From: Toxotes chatareus
Taxonomy: Eukaryota; Chordata; Actinopteri; Toxotidae
Reading direction: 5' to 3'
Length of the DNA: 64,000 bases
NCBI GenBank assembly: GCA_016801885.1
Contig: CM028903.1
Location: 14,276,535-14,340,534, forward strand
The number at the start of each line of letters is the position of its first letter. The first letter of the stretch is position 1. Below the pieces are notes generated by a model, which was not told the origin of the DNA, searched no databases, and saw nothing but the letters and a program-made list of their open reading frames with translations. The translations under genes and the position numbers were made by a program. Positions 12,526 through 24,979 of the stretch are shown here, in pieces.

Positions 12526-13096
12526 GTTTCGCAAGAATTAATTCATGAACTAAATTCCTACATTGGACACATTTTGACCTGGTGATAGATGGTGATAGAT
12601 GAACAGTCGTCATCGTCTTCGCCTTCCCTGGAGATACATAAATGACTTAAACCAAGAAACTATCAAAATAGTTAGCTTTTTTTTTTGTCTGTTCCTGCTT
12701 TTGCAGCACAAACTGTTTTCTTGAAGGGCTGAGACTTGATCACTTGTTAGGTGCGGTGGTTTCCTGTGTGAGGAAACCTGTACCGTGTTTGAATAAATCT
12801 CTCGTAGTAGACGTCCTTCAGTGTTTTCAGCTTGAAAATGAAATGCAAAATTCAGTGATTCAGCCTGGGACACGGGCTCATCAATAATGCACAGTGCCTC
12901 ATCACACTATAGCTTTTTGAGGTTTTAAGAGTTTCGCAGATGCAAGCAGGTTGGAGAACTCTCTAAATCCGCAGAGCAGACTGTAATCCCATCAGCAGTT
13001 ATACACCTGTGGCTCAGTTTGCAACATCAGCTTAAGGAAGCAGCTGTTACACAACCATGTAAACATTACTTGCTGTTTTATCCTCCCCGTGCTCAG

Positions 13097-16000
13097 GTGT
13101 TCGCCTCCCGACCCACCGCCCACCACGGCCCTCACCTGTGTGTTGCGGTGCTTCCCTTGTGAGCCGACCTGGGCTGGCAGTCCCTTCTTGCACCGCCCGC
13201 CAACACCGCCCATGGTCAGAATGACGCGCTCCAAGACCTTCCAGGCGTACCTGCCGAGCTGCCACCGAACCTACAGCTGCATCCACTGCCGAGCTCACCT
13301 GGCCAACCACGACGAGCTGATCTCCAAGGTAACTGGCGGCAACAGCGGCCCTCTGCTCCAGTGACTTGACTCATCTTACAAACAGCAGGTTCCCCTGGAA
13401 ACCATTAGGACAGTATTTTTCAGGCAGTTAATTATTACAGACTGAAAAAAAAGGACTTCTAGTTCACCGGCAGATGTACTTCATGTTTTGCTTTATCATG
13501 GGTAATGTTTTACTTTAGATGCAAGTAATTAACTTTATAGTTTTTGTTTATTTAAATTTAAAAGAGGAAGAACACATGAGGACTTATAAACATAAACAGC
13601 AGGCAGAACACCTGTATGTCTGTGTCAGATGCTGCCACACTATTGTTTGTGCATGGGATTATGTTATAAGCTGGTTAGTAAATTGGATTATGAATGCGCT
13701 ATCACTTTTTCCGTGTGCAATTATGAAAACACGCTCACCTGTGCACAAGGGCCCTCTGCTGGGTCGTAAGACAGCTGCCCCAGACAAATCTGGTTAACGT
13801 GTCACTTCTGTTTCGTGGCAAATATAGGCTGCATAGCTAATGGTAAAGCTACTTATGCATAAGTCAGTCATGATGTTATCTGTAGCAAGTAGATAGGTTT
13901 TGTCTACAGGTTTTAAAATAAGAACTTCTGTTAAAGTGAAGGCCTGGCCCACCCTCAAAAAGGTGGGCGTTTTTATTAGGAAACCAAACCAGGGCTCTTA
14001 TTTGACTGAAGCATTATGGCAATATAATAGCATGCTTATGTCTTTTTATAGAGTTATTACACTGTATGAAAGGGTAGACCTTGTTACAGCCTTTTCATCT
14101 TTGTCTCGTTTTGTATCTGCAGTCGTTCCAGGGCAGCCAGGGCAGAGCATACCTGTTCAACTCAGTGTGAGTATCCATCCAAAAGGGCCAAACCTCTCTT
14201 ACTGCATTTCAACTCATCTGTTTAGAAATGACTTTACCAGCGACACTATGTGTTACGAAAAATATGCTGGACAAATGGGAGACAAGTGATCTGACACGCT
14301 CAGGTATTATATAACTATAAATGGGTTTATAATACAGGTTGTTTCACATAGTAGTCGTGTTTCTGATCCTTTTCGAGTCTAGAGGGAGCCAGCCTGTGCC
14401 TCAGAGCGCTGTCATTATCAACTGAATTGAGTGTGAAAATTAGGCTGTTTGAATCTATGCTCCCCGGCCTGGTGCCCTATCAGTAAGCACTGTGTGAGTG
14501 GGTGTGAGGCAGTGACTCACTCTGAGCACATCATACAGTACATGCAACTGAGCAACTCAAGCCAATTTCACAAGGCTATTTTTTGAAAAACTTTTCTCAC
14601 TCTGTCTCTGTTTGTGTCTCCGTTCCTCCTACTTCCCCCCCCCTGCACACTGATTTTCCCTCTCTCAGGGTGAACGTCGGGTGTGGCCCTGCAGAGGAGA
14701 GAGTTTTGCTCACAGGCCTGCATGCTGTAGCAGATATCTACTGTGAGAACTGCAAGACGACCCTGGGCTGGAAATATGTGAGTGTCCTTGCCTGATTTGA
14801 TGCACAGCACCACAAACTGCATTCAAGGTTAGAGGATGATAAACTGGGAGGTTGCTATTATAGCACACCCTAATTTTATTTACACCCTAATCATGTTAGG
14901 ACCTTCTCTTCTCTCAGGGTCAATGCAAAGGTACAGCTGTGGGCTGAATTATTAATTAGACTTCTCAGGGCAGTTGGAAACAAGAAGGTGAAGTCTTGGT
15001 TTATCTTATGTGACATCTTGAGCAGGGCTCGATTTATCATTTCGTAGGTTTCTCAAACTTGAAACTTGGCTAATTTTCATCATAGCTGTCATTGCTGAGT
15101 GTTGCTGACTAAACTGATACACCCTACCAGTGTATGTGCTAAAATAGTCTTGACAGCCACACTGTGTAGCTCTGGCTAATATTAGAGCTGTGTATACAGC
15201 GAGAGCCTCTGTAAAGCAGTGATATAGCATGTCAAAATACACGTGCAGTATGTATTTAGTACAGATGGCATTTTAGGTCTCATGTCGGGGTGAACCAAAC
15301 AGGATCTACTCTAGTTAGCTGTCTTCATACAGTATATTACCCGAGTTCAACATGTGCAGCTGTCACTGGTAAACCATGTCAGCATGGAGGTGAGAGTTTA
15401 CATTATGGGGCACGTGACTATATCCTTAAAGGGTTAACTCACATACACACATGTACACACACAGTATCCCTGTTGTTTGACTTCTGAGAAAGCCAAATTA
15501 ACCAGCGCTCTTTGCCTGACCTCCAATCATAACATTCACTGCTATGCGTCTAACCTTAAACCCGATTCTTTAACCTCTCAACCTAAAAATAACTATTTTG
15601 CTTATGACGCCTGGTAAACACCTGGCAAACCAGCTTCAGAAGCGGCTACTTTTCTGGGTAGTTTCTATTCCTGTCAGGACCCCACAAGGCAAAGAAAAAA
15701 GAGGTCACATGCATGCACAAGCTCACAGAAACTAGATAGGACCTAATGGAGGGCTGCCATTAGTATTAGTTGCAGCAGTGTTGTTTTTCTGTACTCATCA
15801 AAGTTCTTTTGAGAGGCTTGACCTACTGCACTTCTACACCGAGAAATCTGATGACGTGCGTCTGCATCTCTGAACTAAAATAGCAAAAGACAAAACAAGG
15901 TACAGACGCTCTGCAATGAAAGAACATTTGTATTGGCCTGCTGTGTGGCACTTTAAAGAGAGGCTTACAGAGAGAGTGAGTGGGCTTTGAGGAAGAACGT

Positions 16001-17275
16001 GAGGTTGTTAATAGACTTGGGCAGTAATCATAAGTTGTCATTTTTCTGCCATTTTTATGGCACTGATTAGCAACGCTGCTGTTTAGTGTGTAATCCAAAA
16101 TGGAAAGTATGAAACAGTAAAACAGGAGCTGTGTCAAAGCAATGCCTGTATACAGTGTTTACTTAAAGGGGTTTAGGTAGGTCTACTACTTGCTGCTATC
16201 ATGGTCAGTTACTGGGGCCAGAAAAAGATCATTTGGGGAGATGGGAGGTGGAATTAGCTGTGCATGACCACCATGAGAAACACCTGTTAATCAAAAACTA
16301 AAATACTCACAACATCAAATATGTTGATGTTAAGTCTTTGAGTCGTGTTAGGATGCTAATTTTTGCTAAGCAGTGCTAAAGATAAAGCACAGCTGAGGCT
16401 GATACAAGAATTTAGATGTAAACGAAAGCATCAGCCATTCTGCAAACTTAGTTTTTATTGCTGATCTTTTAGATTTCATCATGAGCTGCTTACTGGATTT
16501 ACAGAATCTCATTAAGCTAACAACTGATGCAGTCATGTTTTTCAAATGATTGACATTTTGCAATCAGCGTATGTATGATAAGGAAAAAAACTGAAATGTA
16601 CAATTATGGTGGGAGTTGACATATTTTACTCAATAGAGCAGCACTTAGTCAAGCTGATAAACTTCTGTGTAGCTCAGACTCAGGCTCTGGTTTTTCTTAT
16701 AAACCCCATTCATATTTTCCAGAGGAATTTTGGATCACATACTCAACAGTAGAAACGCATGTTACAGCCTGCAAAATTAGGGCAGACTCTACCTCAGTGA
16801 TGGCTGTTGTAAGGCTCAAACCTGTGGCCTTTTGCCTTGTATTTTTTTTCCTCAACAGATTCTTAGTGGTTAGAAACACATTCATGCCACTGTAAGGTAT
16901 GACAGTCCAGTTTGGTTAGTGTTGTGATTCTGCAGGCTCCTCTGCAGCATTTAGTGACTGATGGTTATATAACCAGCTTCCAAAGAGCCAGGAGTAGAGA
17001 CAGGCCAGAACTGAGTCAAGGATTGAAAAGACTGTCTCTGAGCAGGGCTTTTATGCGGCTTGTGTCTTTCCCTACCCTATCCAGCTCCCTGTCAGAGATA
17101 TAAACATATTATTATTCTCTGTCCCAATGTCATTTGAATTAAAAGCTGTCTCTCTGTCTCTCCTGCCCTCTGCCACACCCTCCAGGAACATGCCTTTGAG
17201 AGCAGTCAGAAGTATAAAGAGGGCAAGTTCATCATCGAGCTGGCCCACATGATCAAGGACAACGGCTGGGACTGA
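13097..17275 (+). CDS. ypel2: ypel2, Yippee-like protein 2 (complete coding sequence)
   Basis: Coding exons 13212-13328, 14123-14166, 14669-14777 and 17186-17275 join to exactly 119 codons plus TGA 17273-17275. The span starts at the acceptor (13097) of the exon holding the ATG. Yippee proteins are small, highly conserved zinc-binding proteins found at nuclear and centrosomal structures; molecular role not settled. Cys pairs C23-x2-C26 (SCIHC) and C79-x2-C82 (YCENC) form the Yippee zinc site, followed by GWKY (residues 87-90). The N-terminus [20 protein letters not shown] and ending HMIKDNGWD identify YPEL2 rather than YPEL1 or YPEL3. ATG 13212 is first in its exon, with G at +4. Lies between gdpd1 (same strand) and hip1 (convergent). 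Confidence 0.97.
13212..13328 (+). CDS. ypel2: ypel2 coding exon 1
   Basis: ATG at 13212; 39 codons ending HDELISK, donor GTAACT. Carries the first Cys pair, C23 and C26. The exon begins at acceptor gctcag before 13097, so about 115 nt are 5'UTR without another ATG. Confidence 0.96.
14123..14166 (+). CDS. ypel2: ypel2 coding exon 2
   Basis: Acceptor atctgcag, donor GTGAGT. Forty-four bases encoding [14 protein letters not shown] plus two bases of Val. Confidence 0.96.
14669..14777 (+). CDS. ypel2: ypel2 coding exon 3
   Basis: Acceptor tctctcag, donor GTGAGT. Encodes [20 protein letters not shown] through CENC (C79, C82) to GWKY. Confidence 0.96.
16345..16400 (+). repeat. dispersed repeat family B, short fragment
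   Basis: 'ggatgctaatttttgctaag', 'cagtgctaaagataaagc' and 'acagctgaggctga' echo the centre of family B, in a ypel2 intron. Short and degenerate. Confidence 0.4.
17186..17275 (+). CDS. ypel2: ypel2 coding exon 4 with stop
   Basis: Acceptor cctccag. Encodes [20 protein letters not shown] and the ending HMIKDNGWD, then TGA. Confidence 0.96.
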   Translation, partial: EHAFESSQKYKEGKFIIELAHMIKDNGWD

Positions 17276-17311
17276 GGAGCGAACAGCCGGGACACGACCG
17301 CAGCAATGGAT

Positions 17312-17329
17312 GGGAGGGTGGGTGGGGGG
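17312..17329 (+). promoter_or_regulatory. G-quadruplex motif just after the ypel2 stop
   Basis: Four G-runs with single-base loops: GGG-A-GGG-T-GGG-T-GGGGGG, on the mRNA strand and starting 36 nt after the TGA. More G-runs follow at about 17360-17392. Folding and function are inferred. Confidence 0.6.
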
Positions 17330-19720
17330 ACTCGGTGGCTGGATGGATAGATGGACAAATGGATGGGAGGAAGTGGAGGGGGGGCAGGGGGGGTCCATGT
17401 GTGGTGGGTGAGTGTGTAACTTTGGTTTGGCTGATTTACCATTAACCTCTGTAGCTCTGCCCATCCCTCCCTACCACGCCTCTTGATGTACACTCACACA
17501 CATGCACACAAACACATGGATACATCAAGGTCCCAGCCATCCCAGCTTGATAGAGAGACAGACTAGGCAGGCTCACACACAGCTAGCAGGACTAGGTGAC
17601 TGGCCAGCAATACAAGACATCTCATTTTCAGTTTTTTTTTCCTTTTACTGAAACATGATTCGATAGTTCTTAAAAAGGTAGTAACACTCTCCCTGTACCC
17701 ACTAGGAAACATCCTCAAAATGTAGAGAGAAGGAGGCCAGTTGGGCTGGCCAGATGGGGTTCATTGGCCTTGGTTGAAGAGCTGACGGACATTCACTCTG
17801 TCCACAGCGTGAATGAGATGACCTAAGATGATTATCTCAAATCCAGCTGATCAGGGCCATGCCAGCTGGGCCAGTGATGAGGCCTGGCGCTGAGGCTTGG
17901 CACGGAGGCCCAAGCACATGGGCGTTGGGTTGTGGTGGAGGGGGTGGGCCACTTTCTCAGCATGGTGGGGAGAGAAAGATCCTGATCCAGTTATGCAGTG
18001 GGTTTGATGGCTTCTGGCTGGGATCCACTCCATGTCTTGCCAGTGATGCAGTTCAGGATGAGCAGGGTGGGCAGACCGTGAAAGAGATACAGACAGACAG
18101 CCACCAGCTTGTCTTAAAACCTTGCTGGAATTTGCCCTCGCAGCAGCAGAGCAGCTCCCCTGGGTTTTATTCATCCTTCGATACACAGTCAGGAGTCGTG
18201 CAAAGTGATCTGCTGATCCCTCCCCTTGTATATCTGGTGTCGGCAGACGCACTGCTGCGTCTTTTTTTTTTCAGATAGAATTATACAACACAAGTGTGTC
18301 TCAGGTGAGCAACTATGGCTGGGATTCCCAAAAGTTTGTGCGCACTGTGAGCGTCTGTCTGCTGTTAAACGTGTGATGAGGGGACAGTTAGTGATCAGTC
18401 AGACACAGACACAACTCCTGCTATCATGCACATAACAGTCCTCTGCAAAGTTTGAAGAAACAAAGGGCCAATGCATGACCGGTTTCATGGGCCAAGGGAA
18501 AATGCAAATAGTCAAAAAAAAAAAAAGAAGGCAAAAAGTAAGTTACTCTTACTGAAGTTACGAGGTATATACACAACCACAGAGGTGTGTACTGTAGCTG
18601 CATATGTATAAAAGGTAATACCTATCACTCTTAGGCTCTCTTTCAGTCTGGGATGACTGCTGTTTTACTGCTGTTACTCTGAGCTTCACTAACTGGCCCT
18701 CACAAAACATTATAACAGACCTACTGGGCAGCATTATGAAGCAATGCACTTGATAGACCTGTTAATGAATTTGTTTGTTCCTTAATGCAGCAACACCACC
18801 AACATTATATTCTTAGGCTTTGCCCCCAGGTTTTGATCATTTTTCTTTTTCTTATTTTTTCCATGTAAGTTAGCTTACTAAATGTTCCTCACACATCATG
18901 GGCATTCGAGTTATGACACCTGGGTAATATTTTAAGAAGCAGTAACGGGAAGCACTGCTCAGGTACCTTGATGCTAACTTTTCTTTGCTAAGGCCAGGAT
19001 CCTGCTTAATGTGCTGTTCTTGGATGGAAATGTATTATTTTCGAATGAGAGAATCCATTACAGCTGCCTCCATCCTGTGGAAATGCAACGTTAATGCATG
19101 CATGATCTAAAACTAACCTTTTCTGACCAGTTTTGTGCTCGGTCCTCATCACATTTTTGTGACATAAAAAAACAAAAAAACACTTTGTGCGTATTAGAGA
19201 TGCGCTGAAACCTTGTGCTGTAGTACAACATCTTATCAGTTGCATCCCAGTCCATTTGAGCTGTGAGATCCCCTTGCAATGGCACAGAAGCATTACAGAT
19301 TAAATGTGATCCTGGTTTAGAAAAGTAAAATTAGTTGCCCTGTCACACATAGTTTCCTGTTATTGCAAACATTGCTCTAGAAATTGCCCTGTAGATGGTG
19401 AAACTCAAACCTAAACAGATAACTCTCTTCAGTAACACTCAGCAGCTGACTCATCAGTCGGAGGCTGTGACATTAAACCCAGCACAACCAAAGAACCCAC
19501 CCATCAACAATAAGTTGACCAAACAAAAGATCTCATTTTGCTTGGGCAAAAAACAAGGGGGTGTGTGTATACCTGAAAGCCAAGGTTGTGGATAGCCTTT
19601 CTCTGTGATATATATAATGCATTATGATTTTGTAAACAAAAGATCTTAATATATGAATATATTCTATTTACTGTATTCACCATGAGGATTACCATTCATG
19701 TCAACCTCTGTGTTACAGAC

Positions 19721-19728
19721 TGTAAATA
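19721..19728 (+). promoter_or_regulatory. Pumilio-response-element match in ypel2 3'UTR
   Basis: TGTAAATA fits the PUM consensus UGUANAUA about 190 nt upstream of the proposed poly(A) signal. An 8-mer of this type occurs by chance fairly often. Confidence 0.3.
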
Positions 19729-19919
19729 GTGTTAATGTATTGTGTTTTATCTATGATCCATATGATGATAAATGAATATGATTTAGGTCATGTCATGCTT
19801 TCTCTCTGGTACCCCACATTGGCTGTACGATACTACTTTTTTACTGAAAATGTTTCAATTTTAATGTCTTTTGTAAAGGAGGATGCTGATGTTGACTATA
19901 TATCATTGGATCTTCATCT

Positions 19920-19925
19920 AATAAA
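19920..19925 (+). terminator. candidate poly(A) signal of ypel2
   Basis: AATAAA followed by TG-containing sequence about 20 nt later (ccttgatatctgtatgg). Confidence 0.5.
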
Positions 19926-21388
19926 AAGCACCTTGATATCTGTATGGAATATAGAGTTTGCTTCTAGTTTGCACTTTAAAGGGGCACTCCAGATCTAGGG
20001 GCACAAGAGACTTCAATCATAATTCAATCAACAGAGGCCAGGATAGCCTGACTTTTAGCCATGGGTCAGTTTATAATGCAGGTGTTTTTAAATTTGAAGT
20101 CTCAAGACAAATTCAGGATAACCTTGATGATGTAACCATCACTATTTCTGTATATTTATAACAAGACCTCAAGTTTCACAAGTCATTTTTCACAGGTTTG
20201 AAATTATTTGAAGTCTCTTATGTATATAATGTATAACAGACATAAAACTTATTACATACTTAATAACCAAGATGTTAGGACATCAAAATAGATACATCAA
20301 TCAGGAAATAAGTGGGTAAATTAGCTTTAGCTAAACTTGCCAGCTAACTAGCAACAGTGCTGTCGCTGCAGTTTGGTGTTTAGCCCTTACTTGCTTTTTG
20401 GAGAGCACTTTTATGAGACCAAATTAAAAACAATCTGCACAAATTGCAGCTTTGACAAAGACAACTCATTAGGTAATGCTTTGTTTTGGCAGATGAAATG
20501 TGCAAGTACAGCTTCTCCCCACTACTAACATTCTTGTTTTTAATTAACACACACAAACAATAATAAAACACTAATGGTGAGAGAAATTAGTCATTTGCTC
20601 CAATTATGAGGTGGATGGTTGCGTGAATTGGCCAGAGGACGTGGGCACAAAGCCTGCTGTGACTGAGCAGTGATATCAGATGGTGACATTATATTGTCCC
20701 CATGGTAACAAGCGCATCAACAGTTACTATAGGGGGGCTGCGAAAAAACAATAAAGCCAACAACAGCAGCAGCAGCTCTGTTTCTCTTCCGCCAGTGTAA
20801 ATCTCACCACATCTCACTTTAATACAGAAAACATGGTGAGGATGATTTTCTCTGAGAGTGGAGTGAGATGTGTGTGTTATTACATGTGTGTGCAGAGGAG
20901 GGTTATGAGTGGGTGGTGTAACAGTCACACCTGTTAGTCATACATTAATCAAGCTTGTCGTCATGTGTACTTTCCTCCTCTTTCCTCCCTTCCCTCCCTG
21001 CTCCCACCTCTCTTCCTCATTCCCACACCCCACCCCACCACTCTTGTATCTTGCTCTTCTTTTCTCCCTTTCCTCTTCCTTTATCATCCTTTATCACTTC
21101 CTCTCCTCCCTCTGCCCCCCTGTCCTCTTCTGCCTCTCCCTGTAGTGCTGTTTCCAATGATCCTCTTGGGCTCTCTCTCTCTCTGTCCAACTTGGCTAAC
21201 CCACGCCAAATCTCATTGCAGCAGATGGTGCTGTGTTTGCATTGGGCCAGGTCTCCTAGCAACCCCGTCTCTCTCTCCCTCTCTCTATCTTTCCCAAAGC
21301 AGAGCAGCGGAGGAGTTGGTGTCATGCACTGTCTGGGTCTGCCATGCCCACCCCTCCTCTGTCTCTTTGTTGATGTCTATGTCTGTGC

Positions 21389-21393
<5 letters not shown>

Positions 21394-21421
<28 letters not shown>
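21394..21421. repeat. (CT)n microsatellite
   Basis: Perfect CT repeat at the end of a long TC-rich stretch from about 20970. Confidence 0.95.
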
Positions 21422-22184
21422 AGATGCAAAAGTAGGGCAGGGGGCTGACTGTCTGGATTACTATACATGTGTAATGATTAAATTTGATTGCAAATTGGGG
21501 AAAGCAGGACACAACAACCAACGTGATTCATAACCCTTTGTGACCTAGATTTTACAGATGTTCACATATGTTGTGACGGCAGGGAAAGATCACATCTGGG
21601 TCACATTGGGCTTAAAGACAATTTTGCCCACATTCATGTTATTATTACCAGCTAAAACCTGCAAATGTATGTCTGTGCAGGTATTTTCTCTAACAGTTGA
21701 AGAGCCTGCAATTGTCTCCTGAACCAGTCAGATGAAAACACACCATCAGATCTGCAAGTAGAGACATGCGGTGCTGTAGATACAGTCTGCTGGGCTAGAA
21801 CACAGTCTGCTCTGCCCAGACACACACACACAAACACACACACTACACACTTTACAAAGACAGGGCAACTAAGGACTTGTAACCTGACATGGCATTGGTT
21901 CTTGTGCTGGCCTGCAGACAAACTCACACAAAAACACACGCACACATACAGTTGTATCTGCACACATATGAGGACCCTAAATATAGTTCCATGTTTTAAA
22001 TGAGGGGAGGTAGTGGGACTTACAGCAGAAGGAAGTACACAATATATGAAGATTAAAGAAGGAATAAATATGGAAATAAATGAAACAGGGTTACACACAC
22101 TGTTCCAGAAACAAAACACAAACAAAAAACAAACAAACAAACCTTAACCATTTATTATTTGCCATTATATTGTCCTCTGTTATT

Positions 22185-22385
22185 GCCATTTTGGGAAATT
22201 AGTTAGATGTGGAGATTGATCCCACTCATTTTTGTACAGTAAATATGAAACTATAAACTATATCCACTATGAAACTATAGCCAGCAGACAGTTAGCTTAA
22301 CTTAGCACAAAGGATAGAAACATGGGGAAACAGCTAGACTGGCTCTGTCTCACTAACAAACACCTTATACTCATCTGTTTAATCT
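22185..22385 (+). repeat. dispersed repeat family C
   Basis: 'gattgatcccactcattttt', 'gtaaatatgaaactata', 'agccagcagacagttagctt' and 'gaaacatggggaaacagcta' follow the order of a frequent percomorph repeat (TGTTTCCCCCTGTTTCCAG on the other strand). A short internal duplication of 'atgaaactata' is visible. Confidence 0.6.
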
Positions 22386-24214
22386 GTGTACTACTCCTTT
22401 AAACTGTATCTGCTTATGTTTTTATTGTCATGGCAACATTTTGTCCTCACAAACACAGAAGTTCAGGTGCAGACTCACACAGAAGCCTCTCAAGTCTCCA
22501 GTGGCTCACAGAGAAATCATCCATCATGAACAGACTGCAGAACACAGTCACACAAAACCACCACTGTGACACTTTAGTACTGCCGAGGGAAAAAAACACA
22601 ATACAAATGGCAGCCACAAGCCATATTATGATGCCTCTGTCCCTGATTAATTGCTTTAATTTATTTTTCCAGCTGCATCACACAGACAGCACAAATGCTT
22701 CATCATTCTCCTTGAAGTCTGTTGCCTCACAGTACAACGGACAAAAACCCACTGCTTCATGAAAGCACTAAATAACTTTTTTGTGTATATTTTCAGTACA
22801 TAAACACAGACTACCTTCTTTCTAAAAGATGCTGCTATACACCTAAGTGGCGCCAGATATTGACAATCGATAGGAAGCCATGGAGCGGCTCAGGGGATTG
22901 TCTGCAGCAGCATCTAAAAGCTGCCTTTGTGGCTCTTACATCTTTTTGAGGGGAATCATTGGCCCCTGAGGGAAGCAAAGTGCCGCCTGCTTGTTTGTTT
23001 ACTTGGGTAGAAGAGCCCACAGGCCTCAGCGGAGAGGGGAAGGCTTTTTTCCCCTCATCCTGTGACCTCATATCTGTGTCAGGCACTCAAAAGCGGACCG
23101 GAGTGCAACGTGCAAGGCAAGCACAAAACCGAGCATTGAAACGCCTTCAGTGAGGGCGGCCTCAGTGATGAAACTTTGCTGTTCAGAAGGCTGACACTCG
23201 TATTGAGATAAAGCCCTCCACAAACACTAAGAGCATTCAGACGGTTTGACAATACAGAGGTTGTTCCTTTCAGGTGTCCTTCATCACATGGCGGTGGAGA
23301 TGTCATTCTCCAGCTGGGCTCAGGTCACGCCCCAACGTCACCAAATCATCTATAAAGTGTAAACAGAATTTAGTTCACAGCAGTCAGTAAAGAAACTTGC
23401 TTTTGTTAATGAAGGTGTACATGGCCCAGATTGTTTAATTTAAACCATAGAAAGTGGGGAACAAATGAAAGATACAAAAATTATATTATATATTACTGTG
23501 GTCCAGGAATCAAGAAAAACACTCAGGAGACTGTCCCCTAAACTTAACCCCCCATCTCTCAATGTCAAATGTCTTCATGTCAACATCATCAGATGTTACC
23601 AGGCAAACAGATGCTCAAAAATAACCAGTTGAAAAGAACTGTTGAAAATTCCCACTAAATCAAATTCAGCTGTAAATCCGCATTGGTGAAATTCTTGGCA
23701 GCTTGTGTAACTCAGCTGTTTTCATACGAATCAAAGTCAAATCAAAGGTGAATAAAACCAAAGCGTGATGGTATGAAACGCTGCGGGTCTGAATCCAGCT
23801 CAGTTCATCCCTAACCTCTCATCTGTAACTCCCAGTACAGTATCTAGGATTTCAAGTGGGAATGAGACTAAATAGCTGTGTGTCAGAGCCAAATATGTTC
23901 TTGGAAAAGTGAAAATCTACAGAAAAGGTTAGAAGGGATATTATATAAAGGGATAAACGTAGATTTTAACAAATGCACTTTGGTGTTATGTGATTATGTT
24001 GCAGTTATTTTGTTGTGACAGAGACTGAGGGGTCAGGAGGGTTGTTAGGAAAGGATGGGCCTGCTGACAAATGCAAGACTGGGTCTGTCAACCACAGAAA
24101 TAAATCATAATTTAATGATACACTGTGGCCGTTCACACTGAAATTGAAAATATGATTTATCGGTCATTGTCTCCTCTTGTACGCCCGATTTAAATTTGTC
24201 CAACTGGCTTCAAC

Positions 24215-24440
24215 AGTGCAAAAATCTCCTTATTATTAAGTCATTGTGGTTTGCAGTTTAAATGTTTTAAGTCTAAATTTTTCCAAAAACTAGTGAAAAA
24301 AGTTTACTGACCTCCGATTGAGATCAACTTGTTTCAGGTATTTTGGATAATTGTGTTTACTTTTTCTTGATTCCTGTGCAGCAAATTATTATTTATTTTT
24401 TCTTGTTGTGAAATGCCTACATAAATTTCAGAAATTTTGA
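24215..24440. repeat. possible old dispersed repeat
   Basis: 'cagtgcaaaaatctcctta', 'tttttccaaaaactagtg', 'gatcaacttgtttcaggtat' and 'tgcagcaaattattatttat' resemble a repeat I recall from several fish genomes. No second copy is evident in this window. Confidence 0.35.
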
Positions 24441-24882
24441 AATTATCTCATTATAAAGACAGAATGGAGATTTCTTAAAGGAAAAAACAAATCGTGGTAC
24501 TCATTTTGCCGGTTATTTCTGTGTGGTTGTGATCAGGGAACAAACTTTATCATGTCAACACCAGTCCAGTCTTAGTCCTTCAATCTCACACTGTGAACCC
24601 AACATTGTGACAAATTATCTTAATGTTTGAGTCAATATTTGACATATTACTACATTGACCTGTCATCTGTTGTGTATGTTGCTCCAGCAATAAAGAACAG
24701 ATCAGATGTTGATGCTATTTGTGCAGCCCATTATAGGTAAATTTCCACCCATGAGTGACTGTGAACAATCATCCTGTCACTGTACCTGGTGATTTAAAAC
24801 ATGTTTATATGTGAGGCTTGTTGGTCCCATGTGGATCTTGTATTGGAGAGCAGAGGGGAGACAAACGAAGACAAACGGAGAC

Positions 24883-24926
<44 letters not shown>
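24883..24926. repeat. (CTG)n trinucleotide repeat
   Basis: About 14 GCT/CTG units with one TTG interruption. It creates a poly-Cys chance frame. Confidence 0.96.
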
Positions 24927-24931
<5 letters not shown>

Positions 24932-24969
24932 GACCTGCTGTAAAGCAGCCCAGCTCAGGACTGCAGAGA

Positions 24970-24979
24970 CTATAAATAG
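24970..24979. promoter_or_regulatory. MEF2-type / TATA-like site
   Basis: CTATAAATAG matches the MEF2 consensus YTA(W)4TAR and also contains TATAAATA. It is 44 bp from the CTG repeat in intergenic DNA. No downstream exon recognised. Confidence 0.3.

Larger units (their letters stand above)
7180..13096 (+). other. ypel2 intron 1 (inferred): repeats only
   Basis: No exon recognised in this 5.9 kb. It holds a CpG-rich segment (about 7545-7625), CA/GT microsatellites, and old dispersed-repeat copies near 9.8, 10.7, 12.2 and 12.4 kb. Long open frames around 8.6-9.2 kb are low-complexity and run on both strands. Confidence 0.5.
17276..19945 (+). other. ypel2: ypel2 3'UTR (extent inferred)
   Basis: No further exon. 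AATAAA at 19920-19925 is the most convincing poly(A) signal and gives a UTR of about 2.7 kb; long 3'UTRs are usual for YPEL2. The proximal part is G-rich with a GGAT-like simple repeat. A Pumilio-type UGUAAAUA lies near the distal end. Confidence 0.5.

Noticed and set aside
17072..17493. Pro/His-rich minus-strand frames opposite the ypel2 last exon
   Set aside because: They are the antisense of the ypel2 exon and of the G-rich 3'UTR.
20955..21533. 192-codon open frame rich in Ser, Leu and Pro
   Set aside because: Produced by a long TC-rich tract that stays open in several frames; no splice or domain signals.
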